Shown here piece by piece: positions 38,099 through 46,925 of a stretch of 64,000 nucleotides of DNA. The notes beneath the pieces are model-generated. The model was given only the letters and a program-made list of their open reading frames with translations, was not told where the DNA came from and did not search any database. The stretch is from Ramlibacter sp. (lineage in GTDB: Bacteria > Pseudomonadota > Gammaproteobacteria > Burkholderiales > Burkholderiaceae_C): NCBI GenBank assembly GCA_019635415.1, contig JAHBZN010000001.1:1240001-1304000 (forward strand). Reading direction: 5' to 3'. How positions within the stretch are numbered: position 1 is the first letter of the stretch; every line of letters begins with the position of its first letter. The position numbers and the translations under genes were made by a program.

Positions 38099-40110
38099 GC
38101 GAGTTGGTTGAATTCGCGTTGCAGCGCGGCCAGGCTGCCTTGCGGGTCGCGCGCGTAACGCAGTTGTTCCAGGCGCAGCAGCCAGTCCGTGAGCGCTCCC
38201 GCGCCGTAGCGCTGGTGGACGGCGGCGGCCATCTGGCGCGGTGGTGCGGTGGACGGCAGATCCAGGCCCGCCTTGCGCAGCTGCTCGCGGGTGCGCTGCA
38301 GCAGCCGCAGCCAGGGGTCGTGACGGCTGCGCTCCCAGAGCGTCCACAGCGCGCCGCACAGGGCCACGGCCACCACCAGGCCGATCAGCACATAGCTCAG
38401 GTCCTCCCAGCTGGGTGACTCGAAACCGATGTCCTTGAGCAGGTTCAGCTGCTTGCTCTGGGTGTAGTTGAGCACCCACTGGTTCCAGCTGTTGTTGACG
38501 GCTTCCCAGGCCGCGCGCAGGCTGGCCGACAGTGTGGGATTCATGGCACCGATGGCCGACGCGACCACGCCCTGGGGCGGGCGCAGCCGCAGGAAGGCGC
38601 CGGTGCGCCCCGGGGCCACGGCCGAGGTCGGGTCCACCCGCACCCAGCTTCCGGTGCCGCTGGCGCCGGGCATCCAGACCTCGGCCCAGGCGTGGGCGTC
38701 GCTCTGGCGCAGCGTCCAGTAGCCGTCGACGTTGTTGCGCTCCCCGCCCTGGTAGCCGGTGACGATGCGCGCAGGCACATCCAGGGCGCGCATCAGCACC
38801 ACGAAGGCCGAGGCGATGTGCTCGCAGAAGCCTTCCTTGCGGTCGAACCAGAATTCGTCGGCGGTGTCGCGGCCATAGACACCCGGGTCCAGCGTGTAGC
38901 TGTAGCCCTGGGTGCGCAGGCGGTCCATCACGGCCTGCACCAGCACGCGCGGCCCGGCATTCGCGTAGCGCGGGTCGCGCCGCATGTCCTGCGCGAGCTG
39001 GAGCGTCCGCGGGTTGAAGCCCACGGGCAGTTCGCGGTATTCGGGCAGCAATGCGGCCGCGGTGGCCGGGCCGAAGCTGAAATCGGGGTAGCTCTCGGCC
39101 TTGTAGCGCACGAGATCGGTGATCGGCCGGTTGGTCACCCACTGCAGCTCGGAGGTCATGAGCGTGGTGAGGCCTGACAGCTCGGGCGGCTTCTCGGCGG
39201 CGTCCATGACCATCAGCCAGGGGCGGTTGCTGGGCTCCATGGTGACTTCGTAGCGAACCGGCGCGCCGCGCACCTGCAGGTTGGGCGGGCCCAGCAGCCG
39301 GGGCAGGAAGCGCGCGCTGGTGGACGGGTCAAGCCGCTGGGTCAGCGGCAGCCATTCACGGCCGTCGAAGCGCGTGAACACCGGTCCGCGGAAGTACAGG
39401 TCGGATTGCGGCGGAGGCTGGCCCTCGAACTTGACGCGCAGCGCAATGGTTTCGTCCAGCGCCAGGCTGGCGATGTTGCCGATCTGCATGGTCGATGACA
39501 GCCCGCTGCGCCCGCTCATGGCGTCGCTGGGAATGCCCCACAGCGGCGCCAGCCGGGGAAACAGCAGGAACAGCACCACCATCACGGGGGCGCCCACCAG
39601 TGCCATCCAGCCCGCGGTGCGGGCCGCGTCGGCCAGGGGAGGCTTGCCCACGGGCATGTGGGCGTTGACCAGCGCGGTCAGCAGGCCCAGCAGCGCCACC
39701 AGCATGGCGGCAGCCGTGAGCAGCGACTGGGAGAAGAAAAAGTTGGTGAGCATCGTGAAGAAGCCCAGAAAGAAGATCACGAACGCATCGCGCCGCGCGC
39801 GCAGCTCCAGTGTCTTGAGCGCCAGCAGCACCACGATCAGGGTCACGCCGGCATCGCGCCCGAGCAGCGTGCGGTGGGACAGCAGCGTCGCGCCAATGGT
39901 CAGTGCCAGCAGGCCCAGCAGCCACCATTTGCCGGGCAGCGGCCGGGAGACGAAGGCCAGCCAGCCGCGCCACAGCAGCACCCCGGCCGCCAGCGCGCTG
40001 CACCACCACGGCAGGTGCTGGACCTGCGGCAGGATGACCCAGCCGATCACCAGCAGCAGGAACAGGGTGTCGCGCCCGTCGCGCGGCAGGGCGTTCAGAG
40101 CCTTCAGCAC
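38086..40110 (-). CDS. TgpA-like transglutaminase with DUF3488 membrane domain
   Basis: The 674-residue protein starts at a GTG that overlaps the DUF58 stop by 7 bp. Six or more N-terminal membrane helices (DUF3488) precede a periplasmic transglutaminase-like domain with triad Cys (GFCEHIASAFV), His (DAHAWAEVWMPG) and Asp (WVRVDPTSA), followed by a transmembrane helix and DUF4129. P. aeruginosa TgpA, essential for viability, has the same plan. The gene cluster MoxR-DUF58-TgpA is widely conserved. The substrate of the transglutaminase is unknown. Confidence 0.92.
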   Translation of the reverse strand: MLKALNALPRDGRDTLFLLLVIGWVILPQVQHLPWWCSALAAGVLLWRGWLAFVSRPLPGKWWLLGLLALTIGATLLSHRTLLGRDAGVTLIVVLLALKTLELRARRDAFVIFFLGFFTMLTNFFFSQSLLTAAAMLVALLGLLTALVNAHMPVGKPPLADAARTAGWMALVGAPVMVVLFLLFPRLAPLWGIPSDAMSGRSGLSSTMQIGNIASLALDETIALRVKFEGQPPPQSDLYFRGPVFTRFDGREWLPLTQRLDPSTSARFLPRLLGPPNLQVRGAPVRYEVTMEPSNRPWLMVMDAAEKPPELSGLTTLMTSELQWVTNRPITDLVRYKAESYPDFSFGPATAAALLPEYRELPVGFNPRTLQLAQDMRRDPRYANAGPRVLVQAVMDRLRTQGYSYTLDPGVYGRDTADEFWFDRKEGFCEHIASAFVVLMRALDVPARIVTGYQGGERNNVDGYWTLRQSDAHAWAEVWMPGASGTGSWVRVDPTSAVAPGRTGAFLRLRPPQGVVASAIGAMNPTLSASLRAAWEAVNNSWNQWVLNYTQSKQLNLLKDIGFESPSWEDLSYVLIGLVVAVALCGALWTLWERSRHDPWLRLLQRTREQLRKAGLDLPSTAPPRQMAAAVHQRYGAGALTDWLLRLEQLRYARDPQGSLAALQREFNQLAWPK

Positions 40111-41114
40111 AGCGCCAGCGCCTCCAGGCAACGGCGGCGGTGGGCCTCGCCCGTGCCGGGTTTGATCTCGGTGCCGGGCAGGCGCAGGCCGTAGTCCAGC
40201 CCCAGCTTGTCGGCCTGCAGCACCCAGGCGCACAGGCGGGAGAGCTTGGCCTCGGTGTCCAGGTGGCCGGTCTGCGCGAAGTCCAGCCAGAGTTCGTAGC
40301 GCTGGGCCTGCTGGCTGTCCCGGCTGACCAGCTCGTCGGTGCCGCTGGCCATGGCCTTGGCCGCCTTCTTCCAGACCACGAGCTTGAGCGGGTCGCCGCG
40401 CCGGTAACCGCGCACGCCGTCAAATTCGCCCGTGGGCTGGGAACGTGCGGCCGCGGCGCCCCCGGCCCGGGGTTCGCCCGGCGGCAGGGGGGGCGCAAAC
40501 GGCTCGGGTGCGGGGTAGACCAGCACTTCGGCCGCTGGCCGCCAGACGGTCCAGACGCGAAACGTGCCCAGCGGGAAGCGGGTTTCGGCGGTCAGCGCCG
40601 GCAGGCGCTGCAAGCCCCGGCGCTGCGGCAGAAAGGCCACCTGCACGGTGCTGCTGCCCTGTGCGGGCACGACGGTCCAGGCCCAGTGGTCTTCATGCGT
40701 TTCGTCCAGAACGGCGAGCCCGATGCCATGGCGTACCGACCGCCTGTCATTCACCAGTGTGATGCCAAATGTGGCACCAGCCCCCATGAAATGGGCTTCT
40801 GGTGCTATCAAGTTCATAGTAAGACCGCGCAGGGTGGCGTGGCAGACGTGCATGCCCACAACGGCACTGCCGGCCAGCAGAAAGGTCAGCAGGTAGCCCA
40901 GGTTGAGCTGGTAATTGATGGAGGCCACCAGCAGCACCATCAGCGTGGCGGCCAGCATGAAGCCGGGCCGCGTTGGCAGGATGTAGACGTTGCGCTGCGT
41001 CAGCGTGGTGGTGTCCGACAGCGGCAAACGGGTCTGCCACCACTGGCGAAAGCGCGCGCGGACGAAGCCCAGCGGGTTGAACCAGCGCGCGGCCACCGTC
41101 ATGCGCATGCTCAC
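40104..41114 (-). CDS. DUF58 domain membrane protein
   Basis: The 336-residue protein has two N-terminal membrane helices (around residues 50-95) and the DUF58 signature GVRGYRRGDPLKLVVWKKAAK near residue 240. Homologues are always found with MoxR-type ATPases and TgpA-like transglutaminases. The ATG overlaps the moxR stop by 4 bp. A dispersed-repeat segment (40789-40821) codes for LIAPEAH within this protein. The role of DUF58 proteins is unproven; a von Willebrand-like adaptor fold has been suggested. Confidence 0.9.
   Translation of the reverse strand: MSMRMTVAARWFNPLGFVRARFRQWWQTRLPLSDTTTLTQRNVYILPTRPGFMLAATLMVLLVASINYQLNLGYLLTFLLAGSAVVGMHVCHATLRGLTMNLIAPEAHFMGAGATFGITLVNDRRSVRHGIGLAVLDETHEDHWAWTVVPAQGSSTVQVAFLPQRRGLQRLPALTAETRFPLGTFRVWTVWRPAAEVLVYPAPEPFAPPLPPGEPRAGGAAAARSQPTGEFDGVRGYRRGDPLKLVVWKKAAKAMASGTDELVSRDSQQAQRYELWLDFAQTGHLDTEAKLSRLCAWVLQADKLGLDYGLRLPGTEIKPGTGEAHRRRCLEALALC
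40789..40821 (-). repeat. Dispersed palindromic repeat, copy 8 (inside DUF58 gene)
   Basis: The plus strand reads AAATGGGCTTCTGG, then TGCTATCAAGTTCATAGTA with a GCTAT/ATAGT arm, in the reverse orientation relative to the comEC copies. It is a short and diverged example. In frame it encodes LIAPEAHF. Confidence 0.45.
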
Positions 41115-42031
41115 GGCAGCGGCACAGCCTCGATCAGGGCCCGCACCTGTTCGACCGGCCCGCGGCCGGCGTCACCCACAGGCACCAGCCGGTGCGCAAT
41201 GGACTGCGGCAGGATGGCCTGCACATCGTCCGGCGCCACGTAGTCGCGCCCGGCCAGCAGGGCCTGTGCCTTGGCCGCGCGCACCACGGCGATGCCGGCG
41301 CGCGGGCTCAGGCCCTGCAGGAACCAGCGGCCCGAACGCGTGGCGGCGATCAGGTCCTGCACGTAGTTGAGCAGGGGCTCGGCCGCATGGATCCCCAGCA
41401 CCTGCTGCTGCAGGTGGTGCAGGTCCACGGGCGTCAGCATCGCGGGCAGGGCCTCGACCATGTCGCGACGGTCGCTGCCGTTCAGCAGTTCCCGTTCGGC
41501 GGCCCGATCGGGGTAGCCCAGCGAGATGCGCATGAGGAAGCGGTCCAGCTGGCTCTCGGGCAGGGCGAAGGTGCCGAGCTGGTCATGCGGGTTTTGCGTG
41601 GCGATCACAAAAAAGGGCGAGGGCAGGGGCCGGGTCTCGCCCTCGACGGTGACCTGTTTTTCCTCCATGGCCTCGAGCAGTGCGCTCTGGGTCTTGGGGC
41701 TGGCGCGGTTGATTTCGTCGGCCAGCAGGACCTGGGCGAACACCGGCCCCGGATGGAACACGAAAGCCTCCTTGCCGCGCTCGTAGATGGACACGCCCGA
41801 CAGGTCGCTGGGCATCAGGTCGGCGGTGAACTGCACCCGCGAAAACTCCAGCCCGAACGCCCTGGCCAGCGCATGGGCCAGCGTGGTTTTGCCGACACCG
41901 GGGACATCCTCGATCAGCAGGTGGCCCCCCGCCAGCAGGCAGGCCACGCAGTCCTGAACCTGGGCCGCTTTGCCGACGATCACCGTGTTAAGCTGGTCGA
42001 GGAGACCCTTGAGTTTTTGTTGTGCATCCAT
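41111..42031 (-). CDS. MoxR-family AAA+ ATPase
   Basis: The 306-residue MoxR AAA+ ATPase has Walker A in VPGVGKTTLAHALARAFGL, Walker B in LLADEINRASPKTQ, and sensor motifs in ATQNPHDQLGTFALPESQLDRFLM. MoxR proteins act as chaperones for partners with von Willebrand-type domains; here it is expected to serve the DUF58 and transglutaminase proteins downstream. Its start lies in a short divergent region with the HDAC-like gene. The C-terminus ends IEAVPLP. Confidence 0.94.
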   Translation of the reverse strand: MDAQQKLKGLLDQLNTVIVGKAAQVQDCVACLLAGGHLLIEDVPGVGKTTLAHALARAFGLEFSRVQFTADLMPSDLSGVSIYERGKEAFVFHPGPVFAQVLLADEINRASPKTQSALLEAMEEKQVTVEGETRPLPSPFFVIATQNPHDQLGTFALPESQLDRFLMRISLGYPDRAAERELLNGSDRRDMVEALPAMLTPVDLHHLQQQVLGIHAAEPLLNYVQDLIAATRSGRWFLQGLSPRAGIAVVRAAKAQALLAGRDYVAPDDVQAILPQSIAHRLVPVGDAGRGPVEQVRALIEAVPLP

Positions 42032-42067
42032 GGCATGACGTTATCCGAAAATTGGCAGGCATGGACG

Positions 42068-43030
42068 ATGACTGTGAACAAGACCGGTTATTTCACTCAC
42101 CGCGATTGCTGGAAGCACGAGATGGGGGCGGGACACCCCGAATGCCCCGAAAGACTCGACGCCATTGAAGACCGCCTGCTGGTGTCCGGCGTGGGCGATG
42201 CGCTGGATCGGCGCGAGGCGCCCGAGGCTTCCCTGAGTGACGTGGAACTGGCTCACGACCGCCTGCACGTGGCTGCCATGCGCGGCTCCAGCGCCATGCT
42301 GGCCGAGGAGATCGCGGCCGGTGGGCCGACCCACACGCAGATCGATCCCGACACCGCCATGAACGTCCATACCTGGGGCGCGGCGCTGCGGGCCGCCGGC
42401 GCGGCGCTCGCGGCCACCGACGCCGTGATCGCCGGCGAGCTGGAAAACGCCTTCTGCGCCGTCCGGCCTCCCGGTCATCACGCCTGCCATGGCAAGGCCA
42501 TGGGCTTCTGCTTCTTCAACAACGTGGCCATTGCCGCGCGCTACGCACTGGAGCGCCACGGCTTGAAGCGGGTGGCGGTGGTCGACTTCGATGTGCACCA
42601 TGGCAACGGCACCGAGGACATCCTGAGCAACGACCCGCGGGTGCTCATGGTGGGGATCTTCCAGCATCCGTTCTACCCCTACAGCGGTACCGACCACCCT
42701 GCGTCCAACATGCTTAACCTGCCGGTGCCGGCCTATACCCGTGGCATGGACATCCGCGAGATGATCGAAGCCTCGTGGATGCCGCGACTGGAGGCGTTTC
42801 GTCCCGAGATGATCTTCGTGAGCGCCGGCTTTGATGCCCACCGCGAGGACGATCTCGGTCAACTGGGCATGGTCGAGGCCGATTACGCGTGGATCACCTC
42901 GCGCATCAAGGACGTGGCGCGGCGCCATGCCAAGGGCCGGATCGTCTCGTGCCTGGAAGGCGGCTACCACCTCGATGCGCTGGCGCGCAGCGTGGAGGCC
43001 CACATCCGTGAACTGGCGGACCTGTCATGA
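42068..43030 (+). CDS. Histone-deacetylase family protein (acetylpolyamine amidohydrolase type)
   Basis: The 320-residue protein has the class II histone-deacetylase-type zinc site: HHGNG in DFDVHHGNGTEDIL, Asp in SAGFDAHREDDLG, and RPPGHHACHGKAMGFCFFNNV with the catalytic histidine pair. Bacterial members deacetylate polyamines or other small molecules; the substrate here is unknown. I prefer the ATG at 42068, because the family N-terminus begins TGYFTHRDCWKHEMG. An ATG at 42035, 3 bp from the divergent moxR start, is less likely. The next gene overlaps its stop by 4 bp. Confidence 0.91.
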   Translation: MTVNKTGYFTHRDCWKHEMGAGHPECPERLDAIEDRLLVSGVGDALDRREAPEASLSDVELAHDRLHVAAMRGSSAMLAEEIAAGGPTHTQIDPDTAMNVHTWGAALRAAGAALAATDAVIAGELENAFCAVRPPGHHACHGKAMGFCFFNNVAIAARYALERHGLKRVAVVDFDVHHGNGTEDILSNDPRVLMVGIFQHPFYPYSGTDHPASNMLNLPVPAYTRGMDIREMIEASWMPRLEAFRPEMIFVSAGFDAHREDDLGQLGMVEADYAWITSRIKDVARRHAKGRIVSCLEGGYHLDALARSVEAHIRELADLS

Positions 43031-43806
43031 ATGAAGCACTGATCGAACGCCGCGATGACCGCGGTGTGTGGACCCTGACCATGAACCGCCCCGAAAGCTT
43101 CAATGCGCTGGGCGAGGACCTGCTGGAGGCCTTGCAGGGCGCGCTGGACCGCGTGGCGGACGATGGCGAAGCGAGGGCCGTGGTGCTGGGGGCGCAGGGC
43201 AGGGCCTTCTGCCCCGGCCACAACCTCAAGGAAATGATCGCCACGCCTGAGCTGGCCTACTACCAGAAGCTGTTCGCCCAGTGCAGCCGCATGATGCTCA
43301 GTATCCAGAAGCTCCCCGTGCCGGTGATTGCACGTGTGCAGGGCCTCGCCACCGCGGCCGGCTGCCAACTGGTGGCGCAGTGCGACCTGGCCGTTGCTTC
43401 CGAGGAGGCGCGCTTTGCGGTCAGCGGCGTGAATTTCGGGCTGTTCTGCTCCACGCCGAGTGTGCCGCTGGTGCGCAACATGGCACCCAAGCAGGCCATG
43501 GAGATGCTGGTCACCGGCGAATTCATCTCGGCCCGGCAGGCGATGGAGCGCGCGCTCGTGAATCGCGTGGTCGCTCCTGCGGCCCTGGATGCAGAGGTGG
43601 AACAGCTTGTGATGTCCATCCTGGCCAAGCCGCGGCTGGCCATTGCCATGGGCAAGGAACTGTTCTACCGGCAGCGTGAAATGGGCACGGAGGCGGCCTA
43701 CCAGCTGGCGGGACAGACCATGGCCATCAACATGATGGACGCCACGGCGCAGGAAGGCGTTCGCGCCTTCACCGAAAAGCGCGCGCCGGCCTGGAAACCT
43801 GAATGA
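43027..43806 (+). CDS. Enoyl-CoA hydratase/isomerase family protein (ECHDC3-like)
   Basis: The 259-residue crotonase-fold protein has GRAFCPGHNLKEMI (oxyanion hole) and VQGLATAAGCQLVAQCDLAVAS. The two glutamates used by enoyl-CoA hydratase are missing: Gln replaces Glu in the GCQL motif, and the second position reads GLFCSTPSVP, with no acidic residue. This matches ECHDC3-like members, whose activity is unclear. It probably binds an acyl-CoA. The ATG overlaps the HDAC-like stop by 4 bp, and MscS follows after 1 bp. Confidence 0.85.
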   Translation: MNEALIERRDDRGVWTLTMNRPESFNALGEDLLEALQGALDRVADDGEARAVVLGAQGRAFCPGHNLKEMIATPELAYYQKLFAQCSRMMLSIQKLPVPVIARVQGLATAAGCQLVAQCDLAVASEEARFAVSGVNFGLFCSTPSVPLVRNMAPKQAMEMLVTGEFISARQAMERALVNRVVAPAALDAEVEQLVMSILAKPRLAIAMGKELFYRQREMGTEAAYQLAGQTMAINMMDATAQEGVRAFTEKRAPAWKPE

Positions 43807-43807
43807 C

Positions 43808-45103
43808 ATGATCGAACTCGAAAAACTTCTGCGGGAACTGGCCCAACCCGGTGTGGTGCTGGAGCTGGTGGTGCTCGTGGGCTGCCTGGCCTTCAGTTAC
43901 GGCCTGTGCTGGCTGGCGGGGCGCCAGCAGCCCAAGGACTCCATCTGGTTCGGCCGAGGGGTGGTGGACGGGCTGCTGTTCCCGTTGCTGTCCCTGCTGC
44001 TGGTCTATGTGGCGAAAAACATCGTCGACGATTACCAGATCGTCCCGGTGCTGCGCATCGCCGTGCCGGTGCTCATGTCCCTGGCGGGCATCCGGTTCCT
44101 GGCGCGCGTGCTGACGGTGGTCTTCCCGGCGTCGGCCCTGGCGCGGCTGGCCGAACGCCTGTTCTCGTGGATGGCGTGGCTGGCCGCGATTCTCTGGATC
44201 GTCGGCCTGTTGCCCGATGTGATGGACCAGATGGCGTCCATCCAGTTCCTCATGGGCAAGACCACGGTCAGCCTGCTGGGTCTGGTTCAGGGCAGCCTGA
44301 CGGCCGGTGTGGTGCTGGTGCTGGCGCTGTGGATTTCCGCCACGCTCGAAAAGCGTGTGCTGAGCCAGACCGTGAGCGACCTGTCCCTGCGCAAGGTGGC
44401 GGCCAACGCCATCCGCGCCATGCTGCTGCTGGTGGGACTGCTGTTCGCCCTGTCGGCGGTGGGCGTGGACCTGACGGCGCTGTCGGTCCTCGGGGGCGCA
44501 CTCGGCGTGGGGCTGGGCTTCGGTCTGCAGAAGCTCGCGGCCAATTATGTGAGCGGCTTCGTGATCCTGTTTGAACGCAGCCTGCGCATTGGCGACACGG
44601 TGCGGGTGGACGATTTCGAGGGCACCGTGATGGACATCAAGACGCGCTACACGCTGATCCGCTCGCTCTCGGGGCGCGAATCCATCGTGCCCAACGAAAA
44701 GCTGATCACCGAGCGCATCCAGAACCTCTCGCTGGCCGATCCGAGGGTGCTGCTGAGCACCTCTGTCACGGTGGGTTACGACAGCGACCCGGACCGCGTG
44801 AGCGCCTTGCTCGAGGCCTGCGCCTTGTCCAGCGAGCGCGTGCTGCGCGACCCGGAGCCGGGCGCGCGGCTGGCCAAGCTGGGGGCCGACGGGCTCGACT
44901 ACGAGCTGCTGTTCTGGATTGCCGATCCGCAGAACGGTCAGCTGAATGTGCGTTCCGAGGTCAACACGGCCATCCTCAAGGCCCTGCGCGCCGAGAACAT
45001 CGAGATCCCCTACCCGCAGCGCGTGGTGCACCTGAAGGGGGCCGCCGCAGAACCGGCGGCGCCACCCCCCGTCAGCGCACCATCGATGGTAGCCAGAGGC
45101 TGA
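43808..45103 (+). CDS. MscS-family mechanosensitive channel
   Basis: The 431-residue protein has four or five N-terminal membrane helices and the MscS core. The pore helix TM3 region is GVDLTALSVLGGALGVGLGFGLQKLAANYVSGF, followed by FERSLRIGDTVRVDDFEGTVMDIKTRYTLIRSLSGRESIVPNEKLI, the beta domain. It is larger than E. coli MscS (286), like the MscK/YbiO-related forms. The tail overlaps the dctM tail by 32 bp on the other strand. It should open under membrane tension. Confidence 0.91.
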   Translation: MIELEKLLRELAQPGVVLELVVLVGCLAFSYGLCWLAGRQQPKDSIWFGRGVVDGLLFPLLSLLLVYVAKNIVDDYQIVPVLRIAVPVLMSLAGIRFLARVLTVVFPASALARLAERLFSWMAWLAAILWIVGLLPDVMDQMASIQFLMGKTTVSLLGLVQGSLTAGVVLVLALWISATLEKRVLSQTVSDLSLRKVAANAIRAMLLLVGLLFALSAVGVDLTALSVLGGALGVGLGFGLQKLAANYVSGFVILFERSLRIGDTVRVDDFEGTVMDIKTRYTLIRSLSGRESIVPNEKLITERIQNLSLADPRVLLSTSVTVGYDSDPDRVSALLEACALSSERVLRDPEPGARLAKLGADGLDYELLFWIADPQNGQLNVRSEVNTAILKALRAENIEIPYPQRVVHLKGAAAEPAAPPPVSAPSMVARG

Positions 45104-46364
45104 GCTGCGGGAACGCGAGCAGCAGGCCCAGCGTGATGACCATCACGAACACGAAGGGCCAGCAGCCGCGGAAGATCTGAATCAGCCCGACCTCGGGCAG
45201 CAGTGCATTGAGCACGAACAGGTTCATGCCCACGGGCGGGGAGATCAGGCCGATCTGCACGATCATCACGATCAGCACGCCGAACCACACCGGATCGAAG
45301 CCCAGGGAGGTCACGATGGGGAAGAACAGCGGGATGGTCAGCAGCACCATGGTGAGCTCCTCCATCACCGTGCCCAGCAGCACGTAGATGCCCATCATCG
45401 CCGCAATGACCATGATCGGAGACAGCCCCAGGTGCAGGATCCAGTCCTTCAGGTCACCTGGCATGGTGGTGAAGTTCACGAAGTTGGCGAAGATGGTGGC
45501 CCCGATCAGCAGCGTGAAGAGCATGGCCGTCGTGCGGGCCGATTCCACCAGCACCTGGAACAGGATGGACCAGGTCAGTCGGCGCCGCGCCAGCGCAAAG
45601 AGGAACGCGCCCGATGCGCCGATGCCCGCGCCTTCGGTGGCGGTGAAGATGCCGCCGTAGATGCCGCCCAGCACCACAATGACCAGCACCACCACGCCCC
45701 AGATGCCGCGCAGCGCGCGCCAGCGGTCGGGCCACGAGGTGCGTTCGCCCGGGGGAGCGTGTTCCGGGTCGCGCCGCGTCACGATGGACACCGTCACCAT
45801 CAGCAGCGCTGCAGAGATCAGGCCCGGAATCACGCCGGCGGCGAACAGCTTGCCGATATTGGTCTCGGTCACGATGCCGTAGATCACCAGGATGGTGGAG
45901 GGCGGAATCATGATGCCCAGCGTGCCCCCCGCAGCCATGACCCCGGTGGACAGCGCGTCGCTGTAGCCCAGTTTCTTCATGGACGGGTAGGCCACCTTGC
46001 TCATGGTGGCTGCCGTGGCGATGGACGAGCCGCAGATGGCGCCAAAGCCGGCGCAGGCCGCGATGGTGGCGTGCGCCAGGCCGCCCCTCAAGTGGCCGAT
46101 GAACGCATACGCCGCCTGAAACAGCTCGTGCGCGAGGCCGGCACGCGCAACGAAATTGCCCATCAGAATGAACAGCGGGATCACCGAGAGCGTGTAGGCA
46201 AAGCCCGTGTCGTACACCACGTTGGCCATGCTGGCGAAGGCGGGCGTCCATCCCCGCGTGAGGCCGATGCCCACCACGCCGACCACGCCCATGCCAAAGG
46301 CCAGCGGGAAGCGAAGCAGGGCCAGCGCGAAGATGGCGGCGAATCCGATCAGGGCTTCGGTCAC
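45072..46364 (-). CDS. dctM: TRAP transporter large permease
   Basis: The 430-residue protein, starting at a GTG that overlaps the dctQ stop, has about 12 hydrophobic segments and the DctM core motifs GVMAAGGTLGIMIPPSTILVIYG and SLGFDPVWFGVLIVMIVQIGLISPPVGMNLFVL. It is the membrane channel of a TRAP transporter for an organic acid, driven by a sodium or proton gradient. Its last 32 bases are shared in reverse with mscS. Confidence 0.94.
   Translation of the reverse strand: MTEALIGFAAIFALALLRFPLAFGMGVVGVVGIGLTRGWTPAFASMANVVYDTGFAYTLSVIPLFILMGNFVARAGLAHELFQAAYAFIGHLRGGLAHATIAACAGFGAICGSSIATAATMSKVAYPSMKKLGYSDALSTGVMAAGGTLGIMIPPSTILVIYGIVTETNIGKLFAAGVIPGLISAALLMVTVSIVTRRDPEHAPPGERTSWPDRWRALRGIWGVVVLVIVVLGGIYGGIFTATEGAGIGASGAFLFALARRRLTWSILFQVLVESARTTAMLFTLLIGATIFANFVNFTTMPGDLKDWILHLGLSPIMVIAAMMGIYVLLGTVMEELTMVLLTIPLFFPIVTSLGFDPVWFGVLIVMIVQIGLISPPVGMNLFVLNALLPEVGLIQIFRGCWPFVFVMVITLGLLLAFPQLSLWLPSMVR
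45079..45090. repeat. 12-bp perfect palindrome in overlapping mscS/dctM tails
   Basis: ACCATCGATGGT lies in the convergent overlap. Both reading frames cross it in a phase that gives the same four residues, PSMV, in MscS and DctM. Confidence 0.7.
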
Positions 46365-46846
46365 AGCGCGGCTCCCTGGGTTTCGTGGATCGACGGGACG
46401 GGGCTGAACATCAGGCCCAGGTGCACCAGGCCGGTGGTGCCGCACAGCACGCTCATGCCGTAGATGAACGGCGCCTTCAGGATCAGCAGTTGCGCCGTGG
46501 TCTCCCCGCTGGCCAGGAACTGGTTGCCGGTGTTCCACATCAGCACCGCCAGCGCCAGCAGCGCGACGGCGCAGATGCCGTCCACCACCAGCTTCTGCGC
46601 GCGCAGCAGCCAGGGCGGCAGATGGCTGTCCAGCGAGTCGAACAGCACATGCTCGCCGCGCAAGGACACCAGAGGCAGCGCACCGAAGATCACCACCACC
46701 ATCAGCAGCTCGGTCATTTCGAGCGAACCCGTGATGGAGTGCGACAGCAGTTTGCGGCCTCCCACGTCGAGGAAGGTGAGCACCATGATGGCGAACAATG
46801 CGATGCCCGAAAGCAGGCCGCAGAGGATTTCAAGCAGTTTTTTCAA
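46361..46846 (-). CDS. dctQ: TRAP transporter small permease
   Basis: The 161-residue protein has four hydrophobic helices typical of DctQ, with GALPLVSLRGEHVLFDSLDSHLPP near the middle (the RGEHV motif is common). It forms the permease together with DctM. The gene lies 79 bp downstream of dctP with an intrinsic terminator between them, so it is probably made at lower level than the binding protein. Confidence 0.9.
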   Translation of the reverse strand: MKKLLEILCGLLSGIALFAIMVLTFLDVGGRKLLSHSITGSLEMTELLMVVVIFGALPLVSLRGEHVLFDSLDSHLPPWLLRAQKLVVDGICAVALLALAVLMWNTGNQFLASGETTAQLLILKAPFIYGMSVLCGTTGLVHLGLMFSPVPSIHETQGAAL

Positions 46847-46869
46847 GGGACGGGTTCCGTGAAGCCAAT

Positions 46870-46904
46870 AAAAACGCGGCCCTCATTGTGAATGAGGCCG
46901 CGTT
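46870..46904 (-). terminator. Intrinsic terminator between dctP and dctQ
   Basis: Minus-strand arms AACGCGGCCTCATT and AATGAGGGCCGCGTT pair with one bulged base and a 3-nt loop, followed by TTTTT. It starts 22 bp after the dctP stop and lies before dctQ, so it should attenuate dctQM relative to dctP. Confidence 0.9.
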
Positions 46905-46925
46905 GGCGCAGGCTGCGGGTTGTGC

